Source of the DNA: Sphingomonas oleivorans
Lineage (GTDB): Bacteria; Pseudomonadota; Alphaproteobacteria; Sphingomonadales; Sphingomonadaceae
DNA length: 64,000 bases
Assembly: GCF_003050615.1 (NCBI RefSeq)
Contig: NZ_NWBU01000018.1
Location: 1 to 64,000, forward strand
Direction of reading: 5' to 3'
Part shown: positions 44,561-53,637 of the stretch, one piece after another
How positions within the stretch are numbered: position 1 is the first letter of the stretch
Layout of the letters: each line of letters opens with the position of its first letter
Position numbers and translations under genes: made by a program
The notes under the pieces: model-generated
Told to the model about the DNA's origin: nothing
The model's input: the letters and a program-made list of their open reading frames with translations, nothing else
Database searches by the model: none

Positions 44561-44585
44561 AGGCGGCCGGGATGGCCGCCTTTTT
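44561..44585 (+). terminator. Rho-independent terminator before argD
   Basis: AGGCGGCC pairs with GGCCGCCT around GGGAT, followed by a run of T (44581-44585). It may end the permease transcript or act as an attenuator in the argD leader, as a promoter-like TATAT stretch precedes it at 44543. Confidence 0.7.
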
Positions 44586-44634
44586 GCGTTTCCGGAGTTG
44601 TTTCTACCTAGCGTTCGAGAAGGGAGCCGTTTCG

Positions 44635-45822
44635 ATGACCATAACGCCGCTCATGCCCGTCTACCCGCGGTGTGACGTGCGTCCGGTGCGAGGCGAGGGG
44701 GCCTATCTGATCGGCGAGCGCGGGGAACGCTATCTCGATTTCGCCAGCGGCATCGCGGTCAATCTGCTCGGCCACGGCCATCCCGTGCTGGTGAAGGCGA
44801 TCGCGGAGCAGGCCGCGACCTTGATGCATGTTTCCAACCTTTATGGCAGCCCGCAGGGCGAGAAGGTGGCGAAGCGGCTGGTCGACCTGACCTTCGCCGA
44901 TACCGTCTTCTTCACCAATTCGGGCGCGGAAGCGGTGGAATGCGCGATCAAGACCGCGCGGCGCTACCATTATGTCAACGGTCAGCCCGAGCGGCACCGG
45001 ATCATCAGCTTCGCCAACGCCTTCCACGGGCGGACGCTGGGCACCATCTCGGCCACCAACCAGCCCAAGATGCGCGACGGCTTCGAGCCGCTGTTGCCGG
45101 GTTTCGACGTGGTGCCGTTCAACGATCTGGCGGCGGCGGAAGCGGCGATCGGGCCGGACGCGGCGGGCTTCCTGATCGAGCCGATCCAGGGCGAGGGCGG
45201 CATCCTGCCCGCGACGCCGGAGTTTCTGACGGGCCTGCGCAAGCTGGCGGACGAGCATGGCATGCTGCTGATCCTCGACGAGGTGCAGTGCGGCTATGCG
45301 CGCACCGGCACCTTCTTCGCCTATGAGCAATATGGCATCACGCCGGATATCATGGCGGTGGCCAAGGGCATTGGCGGCGGCTTCCCGCTCGGCGCCTGCC
45401 TCGCCACCGAGGAAGCGGCCAAGGGCATGGTGATCGGCACGCATGGCTCCACCTATGGCGGCAATCCGCTCGCCATGGCGGCGGCCAATGCGGTGCTGGA
45501 CGTGGTGGCGAACGACGAATTCCTCGCCAATGTCCGGCAGACGGGCGAACGGCTGCGCCAGGCGCTCGAACAGCTCCTCCCCAATCATGACCATCTGTTC
45601 GAAAGCGTGCGGGGCATGGGCCTGATGCTCGGCGTCAAGCTCAAGAGCGACAGCCGCGCCTTCGTGGCGCATCTGCGCGACAAGCATGGCCTGCTGACGG
45701 TGGCGGCGGGCGACAATGTCGTGCGCGTCCTGCCGCCGCTCAACATCGAAGAGAGCCATATCGCCGAATTTATCGAGAAGCTTTCCGCAGGGGCCCGGGA
45801 CTATAGCCCGGCGGCGGCATGA
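44635..45822 (+). CDS. argD: acetylornithine aminotransferase, 395 aa
   Basis: ArgD transaminates N-acetylglutamate semialdehyde (and succinyl-diaminopimelate precursors) with pyridoxal phosphate. [22 protein letters not shown] and [14 protein letters not shown] bind the cofactor phosphate. [19 protein letters not shown] precedes the cofactor Lys in [15 protein letters not shown], and [21 protein letters not shown] follows. ATG 44635 has AGGGAG eight bases before. The stop overlaps the argF start (ATGA). Confidence 0.95.
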   Translation: MTITPLMPVYPRCDVRPVRGEGAYLIGERGERYLDFASGIAVNLLGHGHPVLVKAIAEQAATLMHVSNLYGSPQGEKVAKRLVDLTFADTVFFTNSGAEAVECAIKTARRYHYVNGQPERHRIISFANAFHGRTLGTISATNQPKMRDGFEPLLPGFDVVPFNDLAAAEAAIGPDAAGFLIEPIQGEGGILPATPEFLTGLRKLADEHGMLLILDEVQCGYARTGTFFAYEQYGITPDIMAVAKGIGGGFPLGACLATEEAAKGMVIGTHGSTYGGNPLAMAAANAVLDVVANDEFLANVRQTGERLRQALEQLLPNHDHLFESVRGMGLMLGVKLKSDSRAFVAHLRDKHGLLTVAAGDNVVRVLPPLNIEESHIAEFIEKLSAGARDYSPAAA

Positions 45823-46751
45823 TGGTGCGGCATTTCCTGGACCTCGCCGATGCCGGCGGGGATGCGATGGCGGCGATGCTGAACGACGCGCTCGACCGCA
45901 AGGCGGCGCGGAAGGATTGGCCGAAGGGCCGGGCGGATGCGGACGCGCCGCTCGCCGGCCGCACGCTGGCGATGATCTTCGAGAAGAATTCGACGCGCAC
46001 CCGCGTCTCCTTCGACATGGCGATGCGCCAGCTCGGCGGCACCACCATCGTGATGGATGCGGGATCGATGCAGCTCGGCCGCGGCGAGACGGTGGCCGAT
46101 ACGGCGCGCGTCCTGTCCCGCTTCGTCGATGCGATCATGATCCGCACCGACGATCATGCGAAGATCATCGAAATGGCGCGCCATGCGACCGTGCCGGTGA
46201 TCAACGGGCTGACCGACCGCAGCCATCCCTGCCAGATCATGGCGGATCTGCTGACCGTGATCGAGCGGGGCAAGGCGCTGCCCGGATCGCGCTGGGCATG
46301 GCTCGGCGACGGCAATAATGTGCTCCATTCGATCATCGAGGCGGGCAGCCTGCTCGGCTTCGAGGTCGCGATCGGCTGTCCTGCGGGCTATGATCCCTCG
46401 ATGGAGGTGATGGAGGCGGCGCTGAAGCGCGGCGCGAGCGTGACGATCGTGCGCGACGCGGCGCATGCGGCGGCGGACGCGGACGTGGTCGTCACCGACA
46501 CCTGGATCTCGATGGGGCAGGAGCATGCCGAGGAGAAGCTCGCGGCGATGATGCCCTATCAGGTGACGCCGGAGATCATGGCCGCCGCCGCGCCGGACGC
46601 GACCTTCCTCCACTGCCTGCCCGCGCATCGTGGCGAGGAAGTGGTGGAGGCCGTGATCGACGGGCCGCAATCCGCCATCTGGGATGAGGCGGAAAACCGC
46701 CTTCACGCCCAGAAATCCGTGCTTCTCTGGTGCTTCGGGCTGATCGGCTGA
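45819..46751 (+). CDS. argF: ornithine carbamoyltransferase, 310 aa
   Basis: ArgF makes citrulline from ornithine and carbamoyl phosphate. The carbamoyl-phosphate loop is [34 protein letters not shown] and [19 protein letters not shown] follow. The ornithine site includes [10 protein letters not shown] and the catalytic Cys in [12 protein letters not shown]. It is coupled to argD; hslO follows in the same direction, with a large stem-loop in between. Confidence 0.96.
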   Translation: MMVRHFLDLADAGGDAMAAMLNDALDRKAARKDWPKGRADADAPLAGRTLAMIFEKNSTRTRVSFDMAMRQLGGTTIVMDAGSMQLGRGETVADTARVLSRFVDAIMIRTDDHAKIIEMARHATVPVINGLTDRSHPCQIMADLLTVIERGKALPGSRWAWLGDGNNVLHSIIEAGSLLGFEVAIGCPAGYDPSMEVMEAALKRGASVTIVRDAAHAAADADVVVTDTWISMGQEHAEEKLAAMMPYQVTPEIMAAAAPDATFLHCLPAHRGEEVVEAVIDGPQSAIWDEAENRLHAQKSVLLWCFGLIG

Positions 46752-46785
46752 AGGCGGGGCGCGGCAGGTCGTTTCGGTAAAGGCT

Positions 46786-46827
46786 GGACTCTCCCCGCTG
46801 TCGTTCCGACATGGGCGGGGAGAGTCC
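46786..46827 (+). promoter_or_regulatory. 13-bp stem-loop in the argF-hslO gap
   Basis: GGACTCTCCCCGC pairs perfectly with GCGGGGAGAGTCC around a 16-base loop, ending 30 bases before the hslO ATG. There is no T-run. It may be a transcript end for argF or a structure in the hslO leader; which cannot be decided from sequence. Confidence 0.6.
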
Positions 46828-46857
46828 GGCCCTCGCCGGACTGCCGAAGGATATCGA

Positions 46858-47772
46858 ATGAGCGATCTGGAACATAATGACGCCGTGGACGTGGCGCTCG
46901 GCTTCACCATTCCGGGCCGGCATGCGCGCGGCCGGCTGGTACGTATGGGGCCGGCGCTGGACGCGATCCTGTCCTCGCATGGCTATCCGCCCGCGATCGA
47001 GAAGGTGCTCGCCGAGGCGCTGGTGCTGACCGCGCTGTTCGGCACGCTGCTGAAGGATGCGAACGGTCAGCTGACGCTCCAGGCGCAGACCGAGGGCGGC
47101 GTGATCGACCTCCTGGTCTGCGATTATAAGGGCGGGCAGATGCGCGGCTATGTGCGTCACGATCCGGAGCGGCTGGCCGAGGCGCCGGTCGATCCCTCGC
47201 TCTTCGCGCTGTTCGGCAAGGGCTATCTGGCGATCACCTTCGACCAGGCAGTGTCGGGCGAGCGCTATCAGGGGATCGTGCCGTTGGAGGGCTCATCGCT
47301 CGCCGAGGCGGCGCAAAGCTATTTCGCGCAGTCCGAGCAGATACCCAGCCTGGTGCGTGTCGCCGTCGTCGACAATGGCGATGCCGGCCATGTCGCTGGC
47401 GGGATCATGATCCAGCATCTGCCCGAGGGCGAGGAGGGGCGCGAGCGGCTGCATACCAGGCTCGACCATCCCGAATGGGAGCATGTGGCGATACTCGGCC
47501 AGACGCTGACGCTCGATGAGATCACCGATCCGGAGCTGCCGCTGGAACAGGTCGTCTGGCGGCTGTTCAACGAGGAGAGCGAGGTGCGCGTGCTGCCCAA
47601 ATCGCGCCTCGCCAAGGGCTGCCGCTGCAATGCCGAGCATGTCCGCAACGTGATCGCGCGCTTCCCGGCGGAGGAGCAGGCCGAGATGGCGGATGAGGAC
47701 GGGCTGATCCATGTCGATTGCGAATTCTGCTCGCGGCGCTACTCGATCGCGATTGCGGAGCTTGCCGCCTGA
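46858..47772 (+). CDS. hslO: redox-regulated chaperone Hsp33, 304 aa
   Basis: Hsp33 is activated by oxidation and heat when its zinc is lost. The N-terminal domain holds ILSSHGYPPAIEKVLAEALVLTALFGTLLK and VIDLLVCDYKGGQMRGYVR. The redox switch is CRC in KGCRCNAEHV and CEFC in VDCEFCSRRY near the C-terminus. The protein ends soon after, as in other members. It follows argDF and is followed by strong terminators. Confidence 0.95.
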   Translation: MSDLEHNDAVDVALGFTIPGRHARGRLVRMGPALDAILSSHGYPPAIEKVLAEALVLTALFGTLLKDANGQLTLQAQTEGGVIDLLVCDYKGGQMRGYVRHDPERLAEAPVDPSLFALFGKGYLAITFDQAVSGERYQGIVPLEGSSLAEAAQSYFAQSEQIPSLVRVAVVDNGDAGHVAGGIMIQHLPEGEEGRERLHTRLDHPEWEHVAILGQTLTLDEITDPELPLEQVVWRLFNEESEVRVLPKSRLAKGCRCNAEHVRNVIARFPAEEQAEMADEDGLIHVDCEFCSRRYSIAIAELAA

Positions 47773-47871
47773 TCTTTGTTAAGCGCCGGTTTAGCATGGT
47801 TGTGCTAGCCAGTATGCGTGCCCAGCTTGGCACGCTTTCCTCCCTAGATCAGGGCCGGTATCGGCCGCACT

Positions 47872-47899
47872 GGGCCGCCTTATGGGCGGCCCCGTTTTT
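47872..47899 (+). terminator. Rho-independent terminator after hslO
   Basis: GGGCCGCC pairs with GGCGGCCC around a short TTATG-type loop, followed by CGTTTTT. It is the first of two near-identical hairpins. Confidence 0.8.
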
Positions 47900-47908
47900 A
47901 GGAGGCTT

Positions 47909-47933
47909 GCCGCCTTATGGGCGGCCCGTTCTT
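47909..47933 (+). terminator. second, duplicated terminator hairpin before queC
   Basis: GCCGCCTTATGGGCGGC repeats the core of the hairpin 37 bp to its left, with a weaker tail CGTTCTT. It sits in the presumed queC leader; no preQ1 riboswitch pattern is visible in this gap. Confidence 0.6.
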
Positions 47934-48004
47934 AGGGGCTCGCCTGCGCCTTCTTCGCCTCCCGCTTTCAATTCGGGCCGAAATGGCATAGGCGCGCAGG
48001 CGCA

Positions 48005-48712
48005 ATGTCTCATATCGTCACCAACGGCCGGAAGGCGGTCGTGCTGCTGTCGGGCGGGCTCGATTCGATGGTCGCGGCCGGCCTCGCGCGCGAGGCGGGC
48101 TATGGCCTGCTCGCGCTCACGATCAACTATAATCAGCGCCATGCCGTCGAGCTGGCGTCCGCCGCGCGCATTGCCGAGGCGCTGGGGGTGGAGCGGCACA
48201 TCGTGCTGCCGCTCGACCTCACTCTGTTCGGCGGATCGGCGCTGACGTCCGACATGGCGGTCCCCAAGGAGGGCCTGACCCCCGGCATCCCGACCACCTA
48301 TGTGCCTGCGCGCAACACCATCTTCCTCTCGCTCACTTTGGGCTTCGCCGAGGCGAGCGGCGCGCGCGATCTGTTCATCGGCGTCAATGCGCTCGATTAT
48401 TCGGGCTATCCCGATTGCCGGCCCGAATTCATCGCCGCTTTCCAGGCCATGGCCGATCTCGCCACCAAGGCGGGGGTGGAGGGCAATGGCTTCACCGTTC
48501 ACACGCCGCTCCAATATATGAGCAAGGCGGATATCGCGCGCGAGGCGGACCGGCTGGGGCTGGATGCGGGGATGAGCTGGTCCTGCTATGATCCGGCGGA
48601 CGGGCTCCATTGCGGGCGCTGCGATAGCTGCCGGCTGCGTTCGCGGGGCTATAAGGAGGCTGGGCTTCCCGATCCGACGCGCTATGCGGTGCGGCCGGAG
48701 GAGGCGGCCTGA
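48005..48712 (+). CDS. queC: 7-cyano-7-deazaguanine synthase, 235 aa
   Basis: QueC converts carboxy-deazaguanine to preQ0 with ammonia and ATP in queuosine synthesis. The PP-loop is VVLLSGGLDSMVAAGLA. PTTYVPARNTIFLSLTLGFAE and FIGVNALDYSGYPDCRPEF are family marks, and the zinc site is formed by the cysteines of GLHCGRCDSCRLR with the Cys of SWSCYDP. Its stop shares a base with the queE start (TGATG). Confidence 0.96.
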   Translation: MSHIVTNGRKAVVLLSGGLDSMVAAGLAREAGYGLLALTINYNQRHAVELASAARIAEALGVERHIVLPLDLTLFGGSALTSDMAVPKEGLTPGIPTTYVPARNTIFLSLTLGFAEASGARDLFIGVNALDYSGYPDCRPEFIAAFQAMADLATKAGVEGNGFTVHTPLQYMSKADIAREADRLGLDAGMSWSCYDPADGLHCGRCDSCRLRSRGYKEAGLPDPTRYAVRPEEAA

Positions 48713-49359
48713 TGGCCGGCTATGCCGTCAAGGAAATGTTCCTGACGTTGCAGGGCGAAGGATTGCAGATCGGGCGGCGCGCCGTCTTCCTGCGATTCGC
48801 CGGCTGCAATCTCTGGTCCGGCCGCGAGCAGGACCGGGCGACGGCGCAATGCACCTTCTGCGACACGGATTTCGTCGGCACGGACGGCGACAATGGCGGC
48901 CGCTATCCCGACGCCGCTGCGCTGGCGAAGAAGGCCGCCGCGCTGTGGGGCGAGCGGCTGGAGGACGAGGCGGGTCATGCGCTGATCGTGCTGACGGGGG
49001 GCGAGCCGCTGCTCCAGCTCGATGCGCCGCTGATCGATGCGCTGAAGGCGCGCGGCTTTCGCATCGCGATCGAGACCAACGGCACCATCGCGGCGCCCGA
49101 GGGGATCGACTGGATCTGCGTCAGCCCCAAAAGGGGCACGGAGATCGTCCAGCGCAGCGGCAATGAGCTGAAGATGGTCTGGCCGCAGCCGGGGCTCGAT
49201 TTCAGGGCGATGGAAGCATGGAATTTCGACCATTTCCTCGTCCAGCCGATGGACGGCCCTGCGCTTCAAGCCACGCAGGAGGCGTGCATCGATTTCGTCC
49301 TGCGCCATCCGCGCTGGCGGCTCTCGATCCAGAGCCATAAGCTGATCGGCGTGCGCTGA
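48712..49359 (+). CDS. queE: 7-carboxy-7-deazaguanine synthase (radical SAM), 215 aa
   Basis: QueE contracts the carboxy-tetrahydropterin ring to carboxy-deazaguanine. It starts with YAVKEMFLTLQGEGLQIGRRAVFLRFAGCNLWSG. The cluster cysteines are spaced C-x14-C-x2-C (CNLWSGREQDRATAQCTFCD), the variant described for proteobacterial QueE of the Burkholderia type, not the classical C-x3-C-x2-C. VLTGGEPLLQLD and CVSPKRGTEI follow. Start and stop overlap QueC, so the two act in one operon. Confidence 0.96.
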   Translation: MAGYAVKEMFLTLQGEGLQIGRRAVFLRFAGCNLWSGREQDRATAQCTFCDTDFVGTDGDNGGRYPDAAALAKKAAALWGERLEDEAGHALIVLTGGEPLLQLDAPLIDALKARGFRIAIETNGTIAAPEGIDWICVSPKRGTEIVQRSGNELKMVWPQPGLDFRAMEAWNFDHFLVQPMDGPALQATQEACIDFVLRHPRWRLSIQSHKLIGVR

Positions 49360-49395
49360 AGGCTGGCCCAGCCCTTGGGGTTGTGGGCCGGAGCC

Positions 49396-50061
49396 TCAGG
49401 CGGCCGGCCGGCAGCGCTTCACCAGCCGGTTCTTCTTGTCCCAGCATGTGGGGTCGAGCGGCAGCAGGTTGGTCCGGGCGGCAAGCTCGCGATCGACGAA
49501 GAACAGGTCGCGCCGGGGGACCAGGCTGTTGCGGAACTCGCGCATGCGGGTGATGGCCGTCTCGTGGAACTTGCCCTTCGGCCGGGACAGGCCGTCGCGG
49601 CCGAGCTCGCCCGCCACTTCGCAGAAGCCGCGCTGGGCATGGAGCGTCGAGAAGCTGTTATAGGTCTTGGTGGTGTATTGATCGAGCGCCACCTGCCAGC
49701 CCTTGGGCGTGGTGCGCTTGAAATAGCCGGTGATCGCCCCATAGGCGTCGTTCAGCTCGCGCGCATGCTGGCTGAGCAGATTATTATAATTGCGCACCGT
49801 CATCAGCGCGGGCGCGAACTGGCATTGGAGCGCCGCGACATTGAGCCCGGCGCGCAGATTCCACAGCAGCCCCGCCTGCACCTCCTTGGGCGTCGCGCCC
49901 GGCATGGGGAGCGCTATTCCCGGCTCGTCGCCCCGTACGGGCGCGCCGGCGAAATTGGGCCGGGACCAGAAGAGATAGGCTGACGCCTGCTCCGCGAAAC
50001 CAGCGGTCGCAACCCCGGCCAGCGCAATCAAACCCAGCAGGCGATGCGATCGAAACGCCAT
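49396..50061 (-). CDS. hypothetical secreted protein, 221 aa
   Basis: A signal peptide is clear (LLGLIALAGVATAGFAEQASA). The mature part has a repeated aromatic/basic character: FWSRPNFAGAPVRGDEPGIALPMPGATPKEVQAGLLWNLRAGLNVAALQCQF, then NYNNLLSQHARELNDAYGAITGYFKR and a terminal CWDKKNRLVKRCRP. I do not recognise a named family, though similar proteins occur in sphingomonads as far as I recall. Four cysteines could form disulfides. It stands alone, convergent with queE. Confidence 0.7.
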   Translation of the reverse strand: MAFRSHRLLGLIALAGVATAGFAEQASAYLFWSRPNFAGAPVRGDEPGIALPMPGATPKEVQAGLLWNLRAGLNVAALQCQFAPALMTVRNYNNLLSQHARELNDAYGAITGYFKRTTPKGWQVALDQYTTKTYNSFSTLHAQRGFCEVAGELGRDGLSRPKGKFHETAITRMREFRNSLVPRRDLFFVDRELAARTNLLPLDPTCWDKKNRLVKRCRPAA

Positions 50062-50212
50062 CAACGTACCTCCCCATATTGTCCTACCGAATAGTCTCCC
50101 GACGTGCCGAAGACAAAGAGAAAAAACCCTGATATCCTAGCAGGATGCGGTGGCCCGGGCAGGACATTCGCCGCAAGGAGCGGCGGATCGGGCGGAGGGC
50201 TTCCGACGGAAT

Positions 50213-50246
50213 GGAAAAGGGCCGTCCGGTCGCCCGGACGGCCCTT
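50213..50246 (-). terminator. Rho-independent terminator after the small lipoprotein
   Basis: A 13-bp perfect stem (AAGGGCCGTCCGG and complement) with a 4-base loop; read leftward it is followed by TTTTCC. It lies 30 bp beyond the stop at 50277. Confidence 0.75.
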
Positions 50247-50276
50247 CCTGTGTGGGGTGTTTTTCCCCGCGGAAAA

Positions 50277-50501
50277 TCACATGGCGTTGGAGGCGTTGTC
50301 CATTTCGTCCATGTCATTGCCCATGTCGACGGCGGTCATGTCGTTCATGGAGCCTTCCATCGGCGCCATCGCGTTCATGTCGGTCATCGCCGTATTGTCC
50401 GTGGTGTTCGCGGTTTCGGGGGTGCCGCCGCACGCCGAAACCATCAGCGCCGCGCCGGCGACCAGAGAAACAGCCGTCAGCTTCTTGAAAAGGTCACGCA
50501 T
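50277..50501 (-). CDS. small Met/Asp/Asn-rich lipoprotein, 74 aa
   Basis: A signal sequence (KLTAVSLVAGAALMVSAC) ends in a lipobox with Cys24. The mature 50 residues are low-complexity: GGTPETANTTDNTAMTDMNA, then MAPMEGSMNDMTAVDMGNDMDEMDN. Twelve or so Met residues alternate with acidic ones, which could bind metal ions, but the sequence may just be a disordered surface tether. I know of no named family. It has its own terminator, so it is a single-gene unit. Confidence 0.75.
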   Translation of the reverse strand: MRDLFKKLTAVSLVAGAALMVSACGGTPETANTTDNTAMTDMNAMAPMEGSMNDMTAVDMGNDMDEMDNASNAM

Positions 50502-50596
50502 GTCCAGACTCCCTAGATATCGATTTGGACCGGGTTGTGGCCCTTATTTCCCAAATCACCATGGAACTTAGCAGAAAGCTCCAATGCCTCAAGAGT

Positions 50597-51250
50597 TCAC
50601 CGCACTGCACAAAGAGCGTCCAGAAACGCGTTAAAATGTTGATATAGAACAGAATCCACGGCGGCCATGTCTTGCGTCCGGCCGAGCCGGGCGAGGCTGG
50701 TGACCGGATATTGAGAAAGGCCACAGGGTATAATTCCCGAAAAATGGCTCAGATCGGGATCGACGTTGAGCGCGAAGCCGTGGAGCGTCACCCATTTTCG
50801 CACGCGCACGCCGATCGCCCCGATCTTGGCCTCGCGGCCATCGGCCTCGTCCACCCAAATGCCGATCCGGCCCGGTGCCTGGCGCGCGGACACGCCGAGA
50901 TCGGCGAGCGTATCGATCAGCCATTGTTCCAGCGAGGCGACGAAACGGCGCACGTCGCGCCCCCGCCGATCGAGATCGAGCAGCAGATAGCCGACGCGCT
51001 GGCCGGGGCCATGATAGGTGTACCGCCCGCCGCGCCCCGTGGGATAGACCGGGAAACGATCGGGCAGCAGCAGCTCCTCAGCCGCGGCGCTGGTGCCGGC
51101 GGTGTAGAGCGGCGGATGTTCGAGCAGCCAAACCAGCTCCGGCGCGCCTTCCTCGCGGATGGCAAGCGCGCGCGCCTCCATCGCGGCCAGCGCTTCGGGA
51201 TAGGGGACGGGGGCGGGCGAGACGCGCCATTCGATTTCGTCTGCGGACAT
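50597..51250 (-). CDS. lipB: lipoyl(octanoyl) transferase, 217 aa
   Basis: LipB moves octanoyl from acyl carrier protein to lipoyl domains. It shows [43 protein letters not shown], the catalytic Lys in [24 protein letters not shown], and the catalytic Cys in [18 protein letters not shown] 51250 is chosen as start of conservation. It stands alone between the lipoprotein and a divergent membrane-protein gene. Confidence 0.95.
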   Translation of the reverse strand: MSADEIEWRVSPAPVPYPEALAAMEARALAIREEGAPELVWLLEHPPLYTAGTSAAAEELLLPDRFPVYPTGRGGRYTYHGPGQRVGYLLLDLDRRGRDVRRFVASLEQWLIDTLADLGVSARQAPGRIGIWVDEADGREAKIGAIGVRVRKWVTLHGFALNVDPDLSHFSGIIPCGLSQYPVTSLARLGRTQDMAAVDSVLYQHFNAFLDALCAVR

Positions 51251-51375
51251 GAAGCGCGATGTGCGGCGGAGCGCAGGCGGTTGCAAGATGGGGGCGTTGC
51301 GTCCCGGCGCCGCCACGGGCAATAAGCCGCCTCGACAGGAGACGGTGAGTGGTAAGGCTTTCGATCGGAGACGCA

Positions 51376-52146
51376 ATGCAATGGTCGCAGGCGTTCGCGA
51401 AGCGCGAATGGCGGCTGGTGCTGCCCGTCGCGCTGGCGTTCATCGGCCTGCCCGCCATGGTTTTCCAGCTCAGCATGCCGGCCGAGGCGATGCAGCCTGG
51501 TGCCGCAATGGCATTCCGGCCCTGGATGCTCTGGATCCTGCCGGTGATGCTGATCAACATCATAGGTGGCCTTGCGATCAGCGCGATGGCGCTGATTCCC
51601 AATATCAGCGTGGCCGAGGCGCTGCGCATCGCCGCCGCGCGGCTATGGGTGGTGCTGGCGGCGACGCTGCTGGCGGGCTTCGTCGCGATCGTGGCGATCA
51701 GCCTCGCCTCGCTGCTGGCGGCCTTTCTGGCGCTGATCTTCGGTGCGGCCCCGACGGCATTGTCGCCGCTGGTCACGCTGCTGATGTTCGGCGGGCTCAG
51801 CTATATCGTGGTGCGCCTGGTGCTGCTCACGCCGCTGGTGGTGGATCGGCCGCTGGGCCCGCTCGCGGCGCTGCGCGAAAGCTTCATGCTCGCCAAGGGG
51901 CATTTCTGGCGGCTGCTGGGAATGCTGCTGCTGATGATGATTGTGGCCATCCTGCTGCTGTTCGCGGTGCAGTCGGTGACGGGGCTGATCGCCTTCCTGC
52001 TTGGCCGGGGCCTCGGGGCCGGCCAACTCGGCATGGCGATCGTCGCCCTTTCGTCCGCACTGCTCAATGCCGTGATCAGCGCGGCCTTCTACATCATCCT
52101 CGCGGCGGTCTACCGTCAGCTCGCCGGATCGAGCAGCGGGATCTGA
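51376..52146 (+). CDS. multi-pass membrane protein, about 256 aa
   Basis: Six or so hydrophobic segments, many very long ([54 protein letters not shown]). The pattern [27 protein letters not shown] resembles the glycerophosphodiester-phosphodiesterase membrane-domain and DUF975-like groups, where such an amphipathic turn recurs between spans. No enzymatic motif is visible. The start is either ATG 51376 (GGAG five bases before) or GTG 51349 (AGGAG seven before). The 3' end overlaps the convergent GNAT gene by 31 bp. Confidence 0.7.
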   Translation: MQWSQAFAKREWRLVLPVALAFIGLPAMVFQLSMPAEAMQPGAAMAFRPWMLWILPVMLINIIGGLAISAMALIPNISVAEALRIAAARLWVVLAATLLAGFVAIVAISLASLLAAFLALIFGAAPTALSPLVTLLMFGGLSYIVVRLVLLTPLVVDRPLGPLAALRESFMLAKGHFWRLLGMLLLMMIVAILLLFAVQSVTGLIAFLLGRGLGAGQLGMAIVALSSALLNAVISAAFYIILAAVYRQLAGSSSGI

Positions 52147-52709
52147 GGCGCGGTGTCGCGCGGCAGCAGGCCGATCAGGCGCGGATCGGGGAAGGTCTCG
52201 ATCGCCCGATCATAAGGGGTGAAGCCCTGCGCGCGATAGAAGTTGAGCGCGGACGGATGATCGAGCGTGCAGGTATGCACCCAGACGCGCTCTATGCCCT
52301 TGCGCCAGGCCTGTGCCAGCGCATGGCCCATCAGCCAGCGGCCATGGCCCTGGCCGGCCAGTTCCGGCACCAGCCCGAAATAGGCAAGCTCGCACAGGCC
52401 TGGCTGGCGAAAGTCCAGCTCCAGCATGCCGAGCTCGATTCCCTGCCGGTCTACCACCACCGAAAGCTCGACCGCCGGATCGTCGAGAATGGCGGACAGG
52501 GTGGCGTCATCCATCGCCAGCCGCGAAAACCACAGCCAGGGCGCGCCGACCCGGCGGAACAATGCGCGATAGCGATCGAGCTTCGGCGCGAGCCAGCGCA
52601 CGAGGCTGAGCGGCGAGGCGGGCAGGGCGCGCGGGCGCGGCGGGCTCGTCATTTCGAGCGAAGTGACGATCGTGGCGATCTCGCCGGCGGCTACGGGCTG
52701 AAGGGGCAT
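52116..52709 (-). CDS. GNAT family N-acetyltransferase, 197 aa
   Basis: The acetyl-CoA motif A is LAYFGLVPELAGQGHGRWLMGHAL, and motif B includes RVWVHTCTLDHPSALNFYRAQGFTPYDR. The N-terminal part (LAPKLDRYRALFRRVGAPWLWFSRL) probably makes the substrate site. The substrate is unknown. ATG 52709 is chosen; an upstream TTG at 52730 is also in frame. It converges on the membrane-protein gene. Confidence 0.88.
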   Translation of the reverse strand: MPLQPVAAGEIATIVTSLEMTSPPRPRALPASPLSLVRWLAPKLDRYRALFRRVGAPWLWFSRLAMDDATLSAILDDPAVELSVVVDRQGIELGMLELDFRQPGLCELAYFGLVPELAGQGHGRWLMGHALAQAWRKGIERVWVHTCTLDHPSALNFYRAQGFTPYDRAIETFPDPRLIGLLPRDTAPQIPLLDPAS

Positions 52710-52776
52710 GATCTGGCTGTTACCGTTCAAACGAGGCAGTGGGTGAAGGTCGGTGCGGCGATTGGCGACGGGGCTT

Positions 52777-53637
52777 TCATTCCCATGTCGCCACCGGAGG
52801 CAGGCTCATCAATATCGCATCGACATTGCCGCCGGTCTTGAGCCCGAACAGCGTGCCGCGATCATAGACGAGGTTGAATTCGGCATAGCGGCCGCGCCAG
52901 GCGAGCATCCGCGCCCGATCCGCCTCGGTCGCATGATCGTTCATCCGGCGGCGCACGATCTTCGGGAAAATATCCAGGAACGCCTCGCCGACCGCGCGGG
53001 TGAAGGCGAAATTGGCGGCGAAATCGCCCTCCAGATGATCGTAGAATATGCCGCCCACGCCGCGATGCACCTTGCGGTGGGGAATGTAGAAATAATCGTC
53101 CGCCCAGGCCTTGAAGCGCGGATAATGTTCGGGATCGTGCGCGTCGCAGGCGGCCTTCAGCGCGGCATGGAAATCGGCCGTGTCGCGATCATCGGGAATG
53201 GGCGGGTTGAGATCCGCCCCGCCGCCGAACCAGCGCTTCGTCGTCACCAGGAAGCGCGTGTTCATATGGACGGCGGGAACATGCGGATTGGCCATGTGCG
53301 CGACAAGGCTGATGCCGGTCGCGAAGAAATTGGGATCGCTTTCCGCGCCATGGATGGTGCGGGCGAAATCGGGCGAGAAGGCGCCATGGACGGTGGAGAC
53401 GTTGACGCCCACTTTTTCGAACACGCGCCCCTTCATCACGGCGCGCACGCCCCCGCCGCCGCCTTCGGCCGCGCCATTATGGTCCTCGCGGTCCCAGGCG
53501 ACATAGTCGAACCGCGCATCGCTGCCGGCATCATGCTCGATCGCCTCGAAGGCGGCGCAGATGCGCGTGCGCAGCGATTCGAACCATGTCCGTGCCGCCT
53601 GCTGTTCCTCGTCCAGCTCAAATATGGTCGAGCTCAT
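52777..53637 (-). CDS. hemF: oxygen-dependent coproporphyrinogen III oxidase, 286 aa
   Basis: HemF decarboxylates coproporphyrinogen III to protoporphyrinogen IX in aerobic heme synthesis. FGGGADLNPPIPDDRDTADFHAAL and the HYPRFKAWADDYFYIPHRKVHRGVGGIFYDHLEGDF block are conserved, with catalytic Asp and Arg residues in the latter. The C-terminal RGRYAEFNLVYDRGTLFGLKTGGNVDAILMSLPP is equally typical. ATG 53637 overlaps the trmL stop (ATGA); another ATG at 53646 is in frame. Confidence 0.97.
   Translation of the reverse strand: MSSTIFELDEEQQAARTWFESLRTRICAAFEAIEHDAGSDARFDYVAWDREDHNGAAEGGGGGVRAVMKGRVFEKVGVNVSTVHGAFSPDFARTIHGAESDPNFFATGISLVAHMANPHVPAVHMNTRFLVTTKRWFGGGADLNPPIPDDRDTADFHAALKAACDAHDPEHYPRFKAWADDYFYIPHRKVHRGVGGIFYDHLEGDFAANFAFTRAVGEAFLDIFPKIVRRRMNDHATEADRARMLAWRGRYAEFNLVYDRGTLFGLKTGGNVDAILMSLPPVATWE

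Noticed and set aside
47773-48004. preQ1 riboswitch before queC
   Set aside because: The gap holds two terminator hairpins but no preQ1-type loop and A-rich tail pattern.
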